NCBI RefSeq assembly: GCF_001307105.1
Contig: NZ_LGYN01000012.1
Coordinates: 124,001 to 188,000 of the forward strand
Length of the DNA: 64,000 nt
Source: Bacillus australimaris
GTDB lineage: Bacteria > Bacillota > Bacilli > Bacillales > Bacillaceae
Direction of reading: 5' to 3'
Part shown: positions 56,346 through 64,000 of the stretch, one piece after another
Numbering within the stretch: position 1 is the first letter of the stretch
Layout of the letters: every line of letters starts with the position of its first letter
Translations under genes and position numbers: made by a program
The notes under the pieces: model-generated
Told to the model about the DNA's origin: nothing
The model's input: the letters and a program-made list of their open reading frames with translations, nothing else
Database searches by the model: none

Positions 56346-57167
56346 TTATTCAGATACAGGTAATACTGCACCATCATATTTTTTATCGATGAATTCTTTG
56401 ATTTTATCAGAGTGAAGAACTTCCATTAATGTCTTGATCTTATCTGATTTTTCGTCACCTTTGCGAACTGCAACGATGTTTGCATATGGGTTGTTCTTTG
56501 TTTTTTCAAGTTCGATTGAATCTTTTTTCGGATTCAATTTATTTTGGATCGCATAGTTAACGTTGATAAATACAGCATCGCCTTCACTGTTTTCGTACGC
56601 TTTTGCAGTTAATTCAGGTGCGATTTTTTTGAACTTTAGATTCTTTGGATTTTCTTTAATGTCTTTCACTGTTGCGTTGATTGTATCAACCTTTGGATCA
56701 AGCTTGATGACACCAGCATTTTGCAATAGAGCTAGCATACGGCCTTGCTCAGCTACGTTGTTTGTCATGATGATCGTGCCGCCGTTTGGAATATCTTTTA
56801 CTGATTTGTATTTCTTAGAGTAGATACCGAATGGCTCAAGGTGAACCGCACCAGCACTTACTAGGTTGTAATCTTTATTTGATTTATTTTCTTCGTTCAA
56901 GTAAGGAATATGCTGGAAAAAGTTTGCATCCACTTCTTTTTCAGCTAACGCTTTGTTGTACATTTTATAATCGCTAAGCACTTTCACTTCTAAATCGTAG
57001 CCTTTTTCTTTTAGAAGCGGTTTTGCTTCTTCAAGAATTTCAGCATGCGGTGTTTTTGAAGCCGCAACCGTAATGGTTTTGCTTTCGCTAGCGTTATTAG
57101 ATGAACCGCACGCAGCTAGAATGCCTGCAAATGCTAGAAATAGTGCACTTAAAATCAATTTCTTCAT
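56346..57167 (-). CDS. metQ: Methionine-binding lipoprotein MetQ
   Basis: A 273-residue NlpA-family lipoprotein that captures methionine (L, and often D and sulfoxide forms) for import. The lipobox is GILAAC (cysteine near residue 20), followed by a serine/asparagine linker. The NlpA core has VAASKTPHAEILEEAKPLLK, DANFFQHIPYLNEENK and VFINVNYAIQNKLNP. GGGAGG precedes the ATG. Third gene of the metNPQ operon, 14 bases after metP, so it is under the SAM riboswitch. Confidence 0.96.
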   Translation of the reverse strand: MKKLILSALFLAFAGILAACGSSNNASESKTITVAASKTPHAEILEEAKPLLKEKGYDLEVKVLSDYKMYNKALAEKEVDANFFQHIPYLNEENKSNKDYNLVSAGAVHLEPFGIYSKKYKSVKDIPNGGTIIMTNNVAEQGRMLALLQNAGVIKLDPKVDTINATVKDIKENPKNLKFKKIAPELTAKAYENSEGDAVFINVNYAIQNKLNPKKDSIELEKTKNNPYANIVAVRKGDEKSDKIKTLMEVLHSDKIKEFIDKKYDGAVLPVSE

Positions 57168-57181
57168 GAATAAATCCTCCC

Positions 57182-57850
57182 TTAACGTTTATCAATTTTA
57201 TTTGTAATCAAATCACCGATTATTTGAATAATAAAGACGATGATGAGAATAAACACAGTAGCTACAAGTGTGACATCTGTATTTCCAGATTGGTACCCTT
57301 CCACATAGGCAAGGTCACCAAGTCCGCCTGCCCCAATTGCACCTGCAATCGCAGTAGAGCCAATTAAGGCAATCGCTGTTACGGTAATACCTGAAATAAG
57401 GGCTGGCAATGATTCTGGCAGCAATACCTTGAAAATAATCGTCGACGTTTTCGCTCCCATAGATCGTGCTGCTTCAATGACCCCTTTATCTACCTCACGC
57501 AGAGCAATTTCAACGAGGCGTGCATAAAATGGAGCCGACCCAATGACAAGGGCAGGGAGTGCTGCATTTGGACCTAGAATCGTATGCATTAAGAATTTCG
57601 TAAACCCTAATAATAGAATAATTAAAATGATAAAAGGAATCGATCTGAAAATGTTGACGACTGCACCAATCACAGCATTGATCGGTTTATTTTCCCAAAG
57701 ACCGCCTTTCCCTGTAAGGAAAAGCAGGAGCCCAAGGATAATCCCGATAGCAAAAGCAAATGCCAATGAAATGAGTGTCATGTACACCGTTTCACCTGTT
57801 GCACTCCAGATGACATCTAAATCAACGTTCGGAAACCATTTCTCAAACAT
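57182..57850 (-). CDS. metP: Methionine ABC permease MetP
   Basis: A 222-residue permease with five or six helices of the MetI/YusB family. The EAA loop that docks the ATPase is EAARSMGAKTSTIIFKVLLPESLP. It starts MFEKWFPNVDLDVIW at an ATG (57850) with GAGGTG 7-8 bases upstream; the start overlaps the end of metN by 8 bases, so translation is coupled. It forms the membrane pore of the methionine transporter. Confidence 0.95.
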   Translation of the reverse strand: MFEKWFPNVDLDVIWSATGETVYMTLISLAFAFAIGIILGLLLFLTGKGGLWENKPINAVIGAVVNIFRSIPFIILIILLLGFTKFLMHTILGPNAALPALVIGSAPFYARLVEIALREVDKGVIEAARSMGAKTSTIIFKVLLPESLPALISGITVTAIALIGSTAIAGAIGAGGLGDLAYVEGYQSGNTDVTLVATVFILIIVFIIQIIGDLITNKIDKR

Positions 57851-58868
57851 GTGTCATCACCTCGATTTCAACCTGTTTGCTTTGGATATAGGCGATGGCT
57901 TTTTCAACCTCTGTCTCTTCTCCATTAATATGGATGAAGAGTGTTCCAAACGCGCCTTCCTGCGTTTGAGAAATCTTCCCTTGAAGGATGTTCACATCGA
58001 CGTTGAAGGATCGAATGATTTCTGTGATGAGCGGCTGCTCGGCAGAATCGCCAATAAAGGACAACCGTACGACCTGACCTTCTTTCACTCGCTCTAAGAC
58101 GTGCTCAATTGTTTCTTTCGCTTCCTCTGGTTCAGCGAGCTGTTTCACAAATCGCTTCGTCATTTCTTCCTTCGGCTGTCTGAAGACGCGTAATACTTCG
58201 CCTTCTTCGACAATACGTCCATTTTCCATGACTGCCACACGGTGACAAATTTTGCGAATGACGTGCATTTCGTGTGTAATCAGGACAATTGTGAGCCCTA
58301 ATCGTTTATTGATATCTGCCAAAAGCTCAAGAATGGAATCAGTGGTTTGCGGATCAAGCGCTGACGTTGCTTCGTCACATAGAAGAACCTTTGGGTCATT
58401 TGCTAATGCTCTCGCAATGCCCACACGCTGCTTTTGCCCGCCGCTTAGCTGAGACGGATACGCATTTTCTTTTCCTTCTAAACCGACCAATTTAATGAGT
58501 TCATTCGCACGTTCTCTCCGTTTTGAAGTCGGTACTCCTGCGATCTCAAGCGGGAACATAATATTTTGTCTCACCGTTCTTGACCAAAGTAGGTTAAAGT
58601 GCTGGAAAATCATGCTGATTTCTTGTCTTGCTTTTCGAAGTTTCGCATTCGATACTTCATTGATTCGGTTGCCTGCCACTTCAACAATTCCTTCTGTTGG
58701 CAGCTCCAGACCGTTTAATAGGCGAATAAGCGAGCTTTTTCCTGCACCGCTATACCCGATAATTCCGAATATTTCACCTTTATCAATATTTAAGTTGACG
58801 TCTTTCACGGCATCAACATTTCCGCTTTTTGAATAGTACGTTTTTGATACATTCTGTAAATGGATCAC
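57843..58868 (-). CDS. metN: Methionine ABC transporter ATPase MetN
   Basis: A 341-residue ATPase. Walker A is GYSGAGKSS (near 38-46), the signature is LSGGQKQRVGIARAL, and Walker B is VLLCDEATSALDP. The C-terminal C2/NIL domain (about 265-341) binds methionine and inhibits the pump when the cell is full. The GTG at 58868 has AGGTG 8 bases upstream and gives the B. subtilis length; longer in-frame starts have no ribosome site. First gene of the operon, behind a SAM riboswitch. Confidence 0.96.
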   Translation of the reverse strand: MIHLQNVSKTYYSKSGNVDAVKDVNLNIDKGEIFGIIGYSGAGKSSLIRLLNGLELPTEGIVEVAGNRINEVSNAKLRKARQEISMIFQHFNLLWSRTVRQNIMFPLEIAGVPTSKRRERANELIKLVGLEGKENAYPSQLSGGQKQRVGIARALANDPKVLLCDEATSALDPQTTDSILELLADINKRLGLTIVLITHEMHVIRKICHRVAVMENGRIVEEGEVLRVFRQPKEEMTKRFVKQLAEPEEAKETIEHVLERVKEGQVVRLSFIGDSAEQPLITEIIRSFNVDVNILQGKISQTQEGAFGTLFIHINGEETEVEKAIAYIQSKQVEIEVMTHV

Positions 58869-58967
58869 AGTCTGTTCACCTGCTTTCTTGCTGAATCTAT
58901 AGGTTGCCATCACATATGTTATTTATTCTTCCTGCTGTCAGGAGACTCTATCCTCACGCAGGGTCAG

Positions 58968-59135
58968 TAAAAAAGACCTAACTGCAACGCAAGCAGAAAG
59001 GCCTTTTATGTTAAATTCGCCTTTCTCTCATCTTTCAAAGCATTGGGGCTTTGAGTGAATTGGCACCAATTTCAGCTATGCTGACGGTTGCCGGGTTTCA
59101 TAGGGCACGTCCCTCCACCTCTCTTAATAAGAGAA
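58968..59135 (-). ncRNA. SAM-I riboswitch (S-box) of metNPQ
   Basis: The minus strand carries the S-box hallmark sequence AGAGGTGGAGGGAC followed by ATGAAACCCGGCAACC (about 59082-59125), then further paired arms closing with ATGAGAGAA near 59023-59031. A terminator stem (GGCCT...CTGC / GCAG...AGGTC) and six T follow at 58968-59005. High SAM favours termination, so methionine uptake falls when SAM is plentiful. The remaining 100 bases up to yusD carry nothing else clear. Confidence 0.96.
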
Positions 59136-59235
59136 AATATGTTATTTTATGTGATGTTCATGTTTTTACTAACGTAGAATATCATGCTACCCGAGATATG
59201 TCAACGCTGTAAATCGCTAATTTCCAAGTAAACAA

Positions 59236-59577
59236 CTACGTTATCATTTTTCGAAAAAAACCGTTCGTCAGCCAAAGCACTGCCTCTAGTCTTAGGAGCG
59301 CACGGAATGACCCTTTGACTTTGACTTGTCCCCTGCTGATTAACTGCTGTAATGACAAATCTCCATCTAATAATTGTAGAATTTCTTTCCTCTCACCATA
59401 AAAGATGAGATCCGATAACTCAATTGCAGGTAGTTTCTTCACTTCACCACGTTCATCCACAATTAATGTACAAGAGTCAGTTTCCGCCTCAAATGTAATC
59501 TTCAAGGATGATGATGAGAGCAGCGGCTTTAACAATAAACGCTGCCCCGTGTTACCATGGGCTTTCACATTTTCCAC
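59236..59577 (-). CDS. yusD: YusD, SCP2-like small protein
   Basis: A 113-residue protein resembling sterol-carrier-protein-2-like lipid-binding modules: FEAETDSCTLIVDERGEVKK then LSDLIFYGERKEILQLLDGD and QLISRGQVKVKGSFRALLRLEAVL. It probably binds a hydrophobic ligand, but this is a fold-level guess. The start is a GTG at 59577 with GGGAGG 8 bases upstream; an ATG in the same stretch is in another frame. Same place as B. subtilis yusD. Confidence 0.78.
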   Translation of the reverse strand: MENVKAHGNTGQRLLLKPLLSSSSLKITFEAETDSCTLIVDERGEVKKLPAIELSDLIFYGERKEILQLLDGDLSLQQLISRGQVKVKGSFRALLRLEAVLWLTNGFFRKMIT

Positions 59578-59685
59578 ATGTATAACCTCCCTGTCATTTG
59601 GTTATACATAACATTTCTCTACAAACATCGGCTTGTCCTTTATAAATAACTCGACAAATTTTCAAATGAATTGCTTGAAATATGA

Positions 59686-59711
59686 CAAAAAACCGCTTTA
59701 TTTAGCGGTTT
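59686..59711 (-). terminator. Terminator of yusE
   Basis: On the minus strand AAACCGCT / AGCGGTTT is followed by TTTTG. It overlaps the yusE stop region. Confidence 0.85.
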
Positions 59712-60000
59712 CAATCATTTCATGAAGATATGGAACTGAGTGAAAGGCATAGCCTTTTTGTACCAGATCGCCTTTTTTAAACAGTAGAAAGCAAGGAACG
59801 CTCTCAATCTCAAATGCTTTCGCAAAGCCTGGTGAGTAGTTTAAATTGTTTTCGTAAAATGGTACATCTGGCTGCATGGCATCTACGACTGCCAGCATTT
59901 TCTTTGCCAGCTGGCATGTTCCGCAAAACGGTGTATATAAGTATAAAAGAAATAAATCGTCCTCTATCTCCTTGAATTCGTGTTCCTCAATCTCTTTCAT
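59698..60000 (-). CDS. yusE: YusE, thioredoxin-like protein
   Basis: A 100-residue thioredoxin-fold protein. The redox pair is in YTPFCGTCQLAKKML (CGTC near 26-29) and the cis-proline in ESVPCFLLFKKG. CGTC is unlike the CGPC of TrxA, so its potential and targets may differ. There is no signal peptide, so it acts in the cytosol. GAGGGTGG lies upstream of the ATG at 60000. Twelve bases separate it from yusF. Confidence 0.9.
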   Translation of the reverse strand: MKEIEEHEFKEIEDDLFLLYLYTPFCGTCQLAKKMLAVVDAMQPDVPFYENNLNYSPGFAKAFEIESVPCFLLFKKGDLVQKGYAFHSVPYLHEMIETAK

Positions 60001-60012
60001 ATACGTCCACCC

Positions 60013-60357
60013 TCATAAATATTTCGAATGAACATCAATGTTTGCAGCTAATAGGATAGATGCAATGTGGGCTGACGGTGAAGCGGCCACTTCGCGGTAC
60101 GTTCTGTCGACAAAAAGATGAATTGCTTCAGGGAATTCTTTTCGAAATTGCTTCCGCAGTTTGTCGCCTGCATCGTCACTGTCTGCTAATATGTAAACGT
60201 CTTTCCCCAATAAATCGTCCACAAGCTGATCCAGCTTCGATGTACTAATCGTGCCATTGGTGCAAATGATGGTAACAGGTTCACTTATAACTTCTTTTAG
60301 CTTTTGTTTGTCTGTTTTACCTTCTACAATGATGACCTTTTCTATCTCGGCATTCAT
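60013..60357 (-). CDS. yusF: YusF, Toprim-domain protein
   Basis: A 114-residue stand-alone Toprim domain, related to the RNase M5 (5S rRNA maturase) N-terminal part. VIIVEGKTDKQKL has the catalytic glutamate and YILADSDDAGDKLRKQF the DxD acidic pair. Without the M5 C-terminal domain its target is unknown. The ATG at 60357 has GGGTG 6 bases upstream; in-frame extension upstream lacks a ribosome site. It precedes yusE on the same strand. Confidence 0.85.
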   Translation of the reverse strand: MNAEIEKVIIVEGKTDKQKLKEVISEPVTIICTNGTISTSKLDQLVDDLLGKDVYILADSDDAGDKLRKQFRKEFPEAIHLFVDRTYREVAASPSAHIASILLAANIDVHSKYL

Positions 60358-60446
60358 CACGATCACCCGGCCCTTTTGACGTTGATTCACTTCTTCCTTA
60401 GATTACAATCTTTCATTCAGGTTGTAAAGATTGGGCGCCTCAGCAT

Positions 60447-60479
60447 TAAAAAGACTGCAGCTGTTGTTCACTGCAGTCT
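60447..60479 (-). terminator. Terminator of yusG
   Basis: On the minus strand AGACTGCAG / CTGCAGTCT with a 10-base loop is followed by TTTTT, just after the yusG stop. Confidence 0.88.
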
Positions 60480-60488
60480 CATCTGTGA

Positions 60489-60725
60489 TTAGCACCAGCC
60501 ATTTTCATCGTCACAGTCTACATATTTTTCTGACCCGCCTGTCAATGTATCCGTTAGACGATAAAAACGATTTTGATCATAGGAATAACCCGATTTCAGT
60601 TCATATTGGTTTTCACTAATCATTGTACCAATCTCTTCATTTTGATGATAAAGCACCATGCCGCTTTCTTTGAATCGCCCAGTGACATGCTCTGTTATAT
60701 CCACCTGTTCTTTTTGAAAAGACAA
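60489..60725 (-). CDS. yusG: YusG, small unknown protein
   Basis: A 78-residue protein, acidic, beginning SFQKEQVDITEHVTGRF after the start codon, with GYSYDQNRFYRL in the middle and a cysteine-containing acidic tail (DCDDENGWC). The family (DUF2553) is limited to bacilli and has no known role. The TTG at 60725 has GGGGGG 8 bases upstream and gives the B. subtilis length; a longer in-frame GTG start is inside a stable hairpin. It lies 44 bases after gcvH and may be co-transcribed. Confidence 0.8.
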   Translation of the reverse strand: MSFQKEQVDITEHVTGRFKESGMVLYHQNEEIGTMISENQYELKSGYSYDQNRFYRLTDTLTGGSEKYVDCDDENGWC

Positions 60726-60761
60726 ATTGGACACCCCCCATAAAGGTAGAGTGTCCAATTT
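60724..60761 (-). promoter_or_regulatory. Hairpin covering the yusG translation start
   Basis: On the minus strand AAATTGGACAC pairs perfectly with GTGTCCAATTT. The GGGGGG ribosome site lies in the loop and the TTG start at the end of the 3' arm. It may terminate gcvH transcription weakly or control yusG translation. Confidence 0.6.
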
Positions 60762-60769
60762 CACATGAA

Positions 60770-61153
60770 TTAGTCTTCTTTTGTCATTTCTTCATATTGC
60801 TCAGCAGTCATCAAGTTCTCGATTTCAGATGCATCCGCTGGTTCTACAACGATCATCCATGCTTTTTCGTATGGAGAGTCGTTAACGAATTCTGGGCTGT
60901 CATCCAGCTCATCGTTCACTTCAACGATTGTGCCATTGATCGGTGCGTAAAGCTCAGAAACAGTTTTTACTGATTCTACACTTCCGAAAGGCTCGTCCGC
61001 TGTGATTTTATCTCCTACTTCAGGAAGCTCAACGAACACGATATCGCCTAGTTCAGATTGAGCAAAATGCGTAATACCGATACGCACCTTATCTCCTTCT
61101 ACTTTAACCCATTCATGTTCTTCAGAATAACGTAAATCTTTTGGTGTGCTCAT
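60770..61153 (-). CDS. gcvH: Glycine cleavage system H protein / lipoyl relay
   Basis: A 127-residue lipoyl protein. The lipoylated lysine is in [16 protein letters not shown] (K63). It shuttles the aminomethyl group in glycine cleavage and, in Bacillus, is also the entry point for octanoyl groups in lipoate synthesis. [21 protein letters not shown] is the N-terminal hallmark. GGAGGGG precedes the ATG. Its lipoate is made by LipA, also in this window. It is followed by yusG. Confidence 0.96.
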   Translation of the reverse strand: MSTPKDLRYSEEHEWVKVEGDKVRIGITHFAQSELGDIVFVELPEVGDKITADEPFGSVESVKTVSELYAPINGTIVEVNDELDDSPEFVNDSPYEKAWMIVVEPADASEIENLMTAEQYEEMTKED

Positions 61154-61219
61154 TTAATACCCCTCCAGTCTTTTCTGACAATCTATATTGAAGATACCAC
61201 AATCTGAACGAAAGTTACA

Positions 61220-61576
61220 TCATTTCCAGACGCTTTTAAATGTATCTTCATTAAATCCAACTGTCACTCGTTTGCCGTCTGTTGTAATCGGACGCTTGAT
61301 CAGCATTCCATTAGACGCGAGTAATTCTAGCTGCTCGTCCTCTGACATTGCAGGAAGTTGATCTTTCAGCTTCAGCTCCCGGTATTTTTGTCCGCTTGTA
61401 TTAAAGAATTTCTTCAGCTCTAAACCGCTTTTTTCGTAAAGGGCTTTTAAGGTTTCTTTATCAGGCGTCTCTTCGACGATATGTATGCTGTTGATGTCTT
61501 TATTGTGCGCTTCCAGCCATTTTTTTGCTTTTCGGCATGTACCGCAAGATGGGTATTCATAAAAGTCTAAAGCCAT
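61220..61576 (-). CDS. yusI: YusI, Spx/ArsC-family protein
   Basis: A 118-residue thioredoxin-fold protein of the ArsC/Spx group (MgsR-like subclass). The N-terminal YPSCGTCRKAKKWLE has a CxxC redox pair, and FFNTSGQKYRELKLKDQL and LIKRPITTDGKRVTVGF are family hallmarks. Being CxxC-type it may be a redox-sensitive adaptor or reductase; no target is known. The ATG at 61576 has AGGAGG 8 bases upstream and gives the B. subtilis length. It lies between the gcvH gene and repeat copy 3. Confidence 0.9.
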   Translation of the reverse strand: MALDFYEYPSCGTCRKAKKWLEAHNKDINSIHIVEETPDKETLKALYEKSGLELKKFFNTSGQKYRELKLKDQLPAMSEDEQLELLASNGMLIKRPITTDGKRVTVGFNEDTFKSVWK

Positions 61577-61651
61577 CATTTTCACCTCCTGCAAATAGTG
61601 ACAACATTTTATCATAAAATATTTTAAAAACCTAAATGTATGCTTACAAAA

Positions 61652-61873
61652 AGGTGCGGAGTTGAATCCGCACCTCAGATTGTTGACAAAGGGCTAAAAT
61701 GATCTTTATTTTAGCCCTTTGTCTTCTTTTCAGCGTGATAGAAAACCTTTGCAGTCTAGGAAGGACGAGCACTGGCGCGGAGCGAATTGACATTCGTGAG
61801 CACCAGCGCGCAAACCTGACACCGAATGCGAGGGTTTGTCTACACGCTGAGGTGCGGAGTTGAATCCGCACCT
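61652..61873 (+). repeat. Structured terminator-inserted element, copy 3
   Basis: A 174-bp core (61676-61849), CAGATTGTTGAC to CACGCTG, differs from copy 1 at about seven positions. It is flanked by identical 24-bp copies of the fadE terminator hairpin (61652-61675 and 61850-61873), made of AGGTGCGG and CCGCACCT arms. The T-run is left only next to the distal copy. Here both neighbours, yusI and fadE, run on the minus strand, so insertion does not need convergent genes. Confidence 0.9.
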
Positions 61874-61884
61874 TTTGAACGACT

Positions 61885-63666
61885 TTATACAATATATTTC
61901 TCTGCTTCAAAAATTCGTTTCGCCACTTCACGCTTTTTGGCGATGACATTGATCGGGGTAAATCTTGTCAGCTTGCGAAGAGCTGACAGACTCATGCGGA
62001 GTGAATCTCCTTCTTCCATTGCGATCAAGGATTCTTTCGCATGAGCTTCAATCTTTAGGAACGCTTCCTGTGTGAAAATTTGTGTGTAAGCAAGCTTTTG
62101 AGCGTTCTTTTCTGCGCCTGATGCAGCGATTGCCTTTTCGGTACGCAGAACCGCCGATTCAGCAGCAAAAATTTCATTGACGATATCCGCTATGTTCACA
62201 AGGATTTCTTGCTCTTTGTCTAATGCTTTCCCATATTTCATCGCTGCCATACCAGATACCATGAGTGCGATCTTTTTCGCATGGGCGAGTAAATACTTTT
62301 CTTGATCAAGCGGTTGATCACCCGGCTCCTCTGGCATCATCATCATCAGCTCTTCCTGCAAGGTTTGCGCTTTTTGAAGAAGCGGAAGCTCTCCTTTCAT
62401 TGCTTTCTTTAAAAATGTGCCTGGAACAAGCAAGCGGTTGATTTCGTTCGTTCCTTCAAAAATCCGATTAATCCTTGAGTCACGATAGGCTCTTTCGACT
62501 TCGTATTCTTGCATGAATCCATATCCGCCGTGAATCTGTACGCCTTCATCCACAATATAATCTAATGTTTCAGAGCCAAGTACTTTACAGAGAGAGCATT
62601 CAATGGCGTATTCCGCAATGGACTGAGCAATTTGTTTACCATCCTTTTGCTCTTCCTCACTTAACAGTCCCATGCGCTGTTCAAATAATCCGACTGTACG
62701 ATAAACCGCACTTTCCATCGCATAGAGCTTTGCTGACATATTGGCTGCTTTTTCACCAATTAAACTAAAACGAGAAATTGGTGTTTTGAACTGCTTACGC
62801 TGATTCGCATATTCTGACGATAATTGAATAACGCGCTTTGAGGCACCGATTGTGCCGACTGCCAGCTTATAACGTCCGATATTTAAAATGTTAAAGGCAA
62901 TGACATGACCTCTGCCTGCTTCACCGAGCAAATTCTCCTTTGGAACTTGAGCATCTTCGAGAATTAACGTTCGCGTCGATGATCCTTTAATGCCCATCTT
63001 TTTCTCTTCAGGTCCTGTTTTAACACCTGGAAAATCCTTTTCTACGATAAAAGCAGAGAAGTGTTCTCCGTCAATCTTTGCATACACAACAAAGACATCA
63101 GCAAATGCGGAGTTTGTGATCCACTGTTTTTCTCCGTTGAGGACATAATGGGTTCCTGCTTCATTCAGGACTGCGGTTGTTTTTGCTCCAAGAGCGTCAG
63201 AGCCTGAGCCCGGCTCTGTGAGTGCGTACGCCGCAATGGTTTCTCCAGAGGCGAGTCCAGGCAGGTACGTTTCCTTTTGCGCTTGGTTTCCGAACAGTAC
63301 GATCGGCAGAGAACCAATTCCAACATGGGCGCCATAGGAAAGTGAGAAGCTTCCTGCTCGTGCGAATTTTTCGGTAATGATGGCTGAACTGATTTTATCT
63401 AATCCAAGCCCACCGAATTCCTCAGGTACATCAGCTCCAAGCAGTCCAAGCTCTCCAGCCTTTTTGAGAAGCCTCACGGAATGCTCAAACTCATGATTTT
63501 CAATTTGATCTATATGCGGAACCACGTCTTGTAAAATATAATCCTCTGTTGTTTTCCCAATCATTTGATGTTCATCAGAAAAATCCTCCGGTGTAAAGAT
63601 ATGCTCATAATTCGTCTCATCAATTAAGAAGCTTCCACCCTTTTTTACATCTTCCAATGCTTTCAT
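61885..63666 (-). CDS. fadE: Acyl-CoA dehydrogenase FadE
   Basis: A 593-residue flavoenzyme for the first step of fatty-acid beta-oxidation, making the trans-2-enoyl-CoA. The acyl-CoA dehydrogenase core has [18 protein letters not shown] and [18 protein letters not shown] for FAD/substrate, and [29 protein letters not shown] holds the catalytic glutamate; a C-terminal extension (about 420-593) is typical of the large Bacillus form. GGGGG precedes the ATG at 63666. It is last in the fadN-fadA-fadE operon; a FadR site would be upstream, outside the window. Confidence 0.95.
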   Translation of the reverse strand: MKALEDVKKGGSFLIDETNYEHIFTPEDFSDEHQMIGKTTEDYILQDVVPHIDQIENHEFEHSVRLLKKAGELGLLGADVPEEFGGLGLDKISSAIITEKFARAGSFSLSYGAHVGIGSLPIVLFGNQAQKETYLPGLASGETIAAYALTEPGSGSDALGAKTTAVLNEAGTHYVLNGEKQWITNSAFADVFVVYAKIDGEHFSAFIVEKDFPGVKTGPEEKKMGIKGSSTRTLILEDAQVPKENLLGEAGRGHVIAFNILNIGRYKLAVGTIGASKRVIQLSSEYANQRKQFKTPISRFSLIGEKAANMSAKLYAMESAVYRTVGLFEQRMGLLSEEEQKDGKQIAQSIAEYAIECSLCKVLGSETLDYIVDEGVQIHGGYGFMQEYEVERAYRDSRINRIFEGTNEINRLLVPGTFLKKAMKGELPLLQKAQTLQEELMMMMPEEPGDQPLDQEKYLLAHAKKIALMVSGMAAMKYGKALDKEQEILVNIADIVNEIFAAESAVLRTEKAIAASGAEKNAQKLAYTQIFTQEAFLKIEAHAKESLIAMEEGDSLRMSLSALRKLTRFTPINVIAKKREVAKRIFEAEKYIV

Positions 63667-63680
63667 CCTGATTTCCCCCT

Positions 63681-64000
63681 TTAGATCAATTCAAAAATAC
63701 CTGCTGCTCCCATGCCCCCGCCGATACACATTGTGACAATGCCAAATTGTTCGTTTCGCCGTTTCATTTCATGAATGAGTGACAGCGTTAGTTTCGTTCC
63801 GGTACAGCCAAGCGGATGTCCAAGCGCAATTGCCCCGCCATTGACATTGACCTTCTCTTCATCAATTCCTAAATGACGAATGACTTGAATCGCCTGAGAG
63901 GCGAAGGCTTCGTTTAATTCAAACAGCCCAATATCCTTCAGCTCAAGTCCGGCGATTTTCAGCGCTCGCGGAATGGCTTCAACTGGACCAATCCCCATCA
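63681..64000 (-). CDS. fadA: 3-ketoacyl-CoA thiolase FadA, C-terminal part
   Basis: The gene enters from the right edge; only the last 106 or so residues are visible. [41 protein letters not shown] with a catalytic histidine, and [19 protein letters not shown] with the second catalytic cysteine identify a thiolase. It catalyses the last step of beta-oxidation. It ends 14 bases before fadE, as in the B. subtilis fadNAE operon. Confidence 0.94.
   Translation of the reverse strand, partial: MGIGPVEAIPRALKIAGLELKDIGLFELNEAFASQAIQVIRHLGIDEEKVNVNGGAIALGHPLGCTGTKLTLSLIHEMKRRNEQFGIVTMCIGGGMGAAGIFELI

Noticed and set aside
61644..61949. Minus-strand open frame of 101 codons across repeat copy 3
   Set aside because: It runs through the fadE end, two hairpins and the repeat core; it has no ribosome site and no protein-like conservation.

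Overview
The window is a low-GC Bacillus chromosome segment. Gene content and order follow the Bacillus subtilis stretch from yuiF through yum, yut, yun, pucG, bsn, suf, met and yus to fad, read in the opposite direction. The proteins are close to, but clearly distinct from, the B. subtilis ones as I remember them. Several neighbours differ from B. subtilis, which suggests the Bacillus pumilus group (pumilus/safensis/altitudinis). Names and orthology come from memory of these families; no search was run.

Layout. 1-29 kb is mostly conserved backbone: an amino-acid/Na+ antiporter-family protein (yuiF, partial), leucyl aminopeptidase, yuiD/C/B/A, two NADH dehydrogenase-like flavoproteins (yumB, yutJ), ferredoxin-NADP reductase (yumC), Fe-S carriers (yutM, yutI), dapF, a peptidase (yuxL), the hom-thrC-thrB operon, spore and envelope genes (yutH, yutC, lytH, yunB), pgpA-like yutG, lipA and yunC/D/F. 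29-50 kb is accessory. A CdaR/PucR-type regulator lies beside an oxalate decarboxylase, followed by a Nep1-like protein and a drug efflux pump. pucG and bsn survive at the place where B. subtilis has its purine-catabolism cluster. A Fur-controlled ferri-siderophore transporter has an FhuF-like reductase as its last gene. A yrkOPQR two-component locus, a WYL regulator with a divergent quinone reductase, and a TetR-controlled SDR-hydrolase fusion follow. 50-64 kb is backbone again: sufCDSUB, yurZ, SAM-riboswitch-controlled metNPQ, yusD/E/F/G, gcvH, yusI, fadE and fadA.

The most unusual signal is a structured DNA element of about 175 bp, present three times (31.2, 36.2 and 61.7 kb). Each copy sits in an intrinsic-terminator hairpin, and the whole hairpin of 24-27 bp is repeated on both sides of it. 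The hairpin sequence differs between loci but matches within each locus, like a very long target-site duplication. Inside the element two stems show paired, compensating base changes between copies, so an RNA or DNA fold appears to be under selection.

Other points are an SOS (LexA)-controlled small WYL-like gene, matched TetR operators around the SDR-hydrolase fusion, a palindromic operator between the WYL regulator and the quinone reductase, and a possible small unlisted gene upstream of sufC. Start sites were reassigned wherever a Shine-Dalgarno sequence and family length agreed. Many starts are GTG or TTG.
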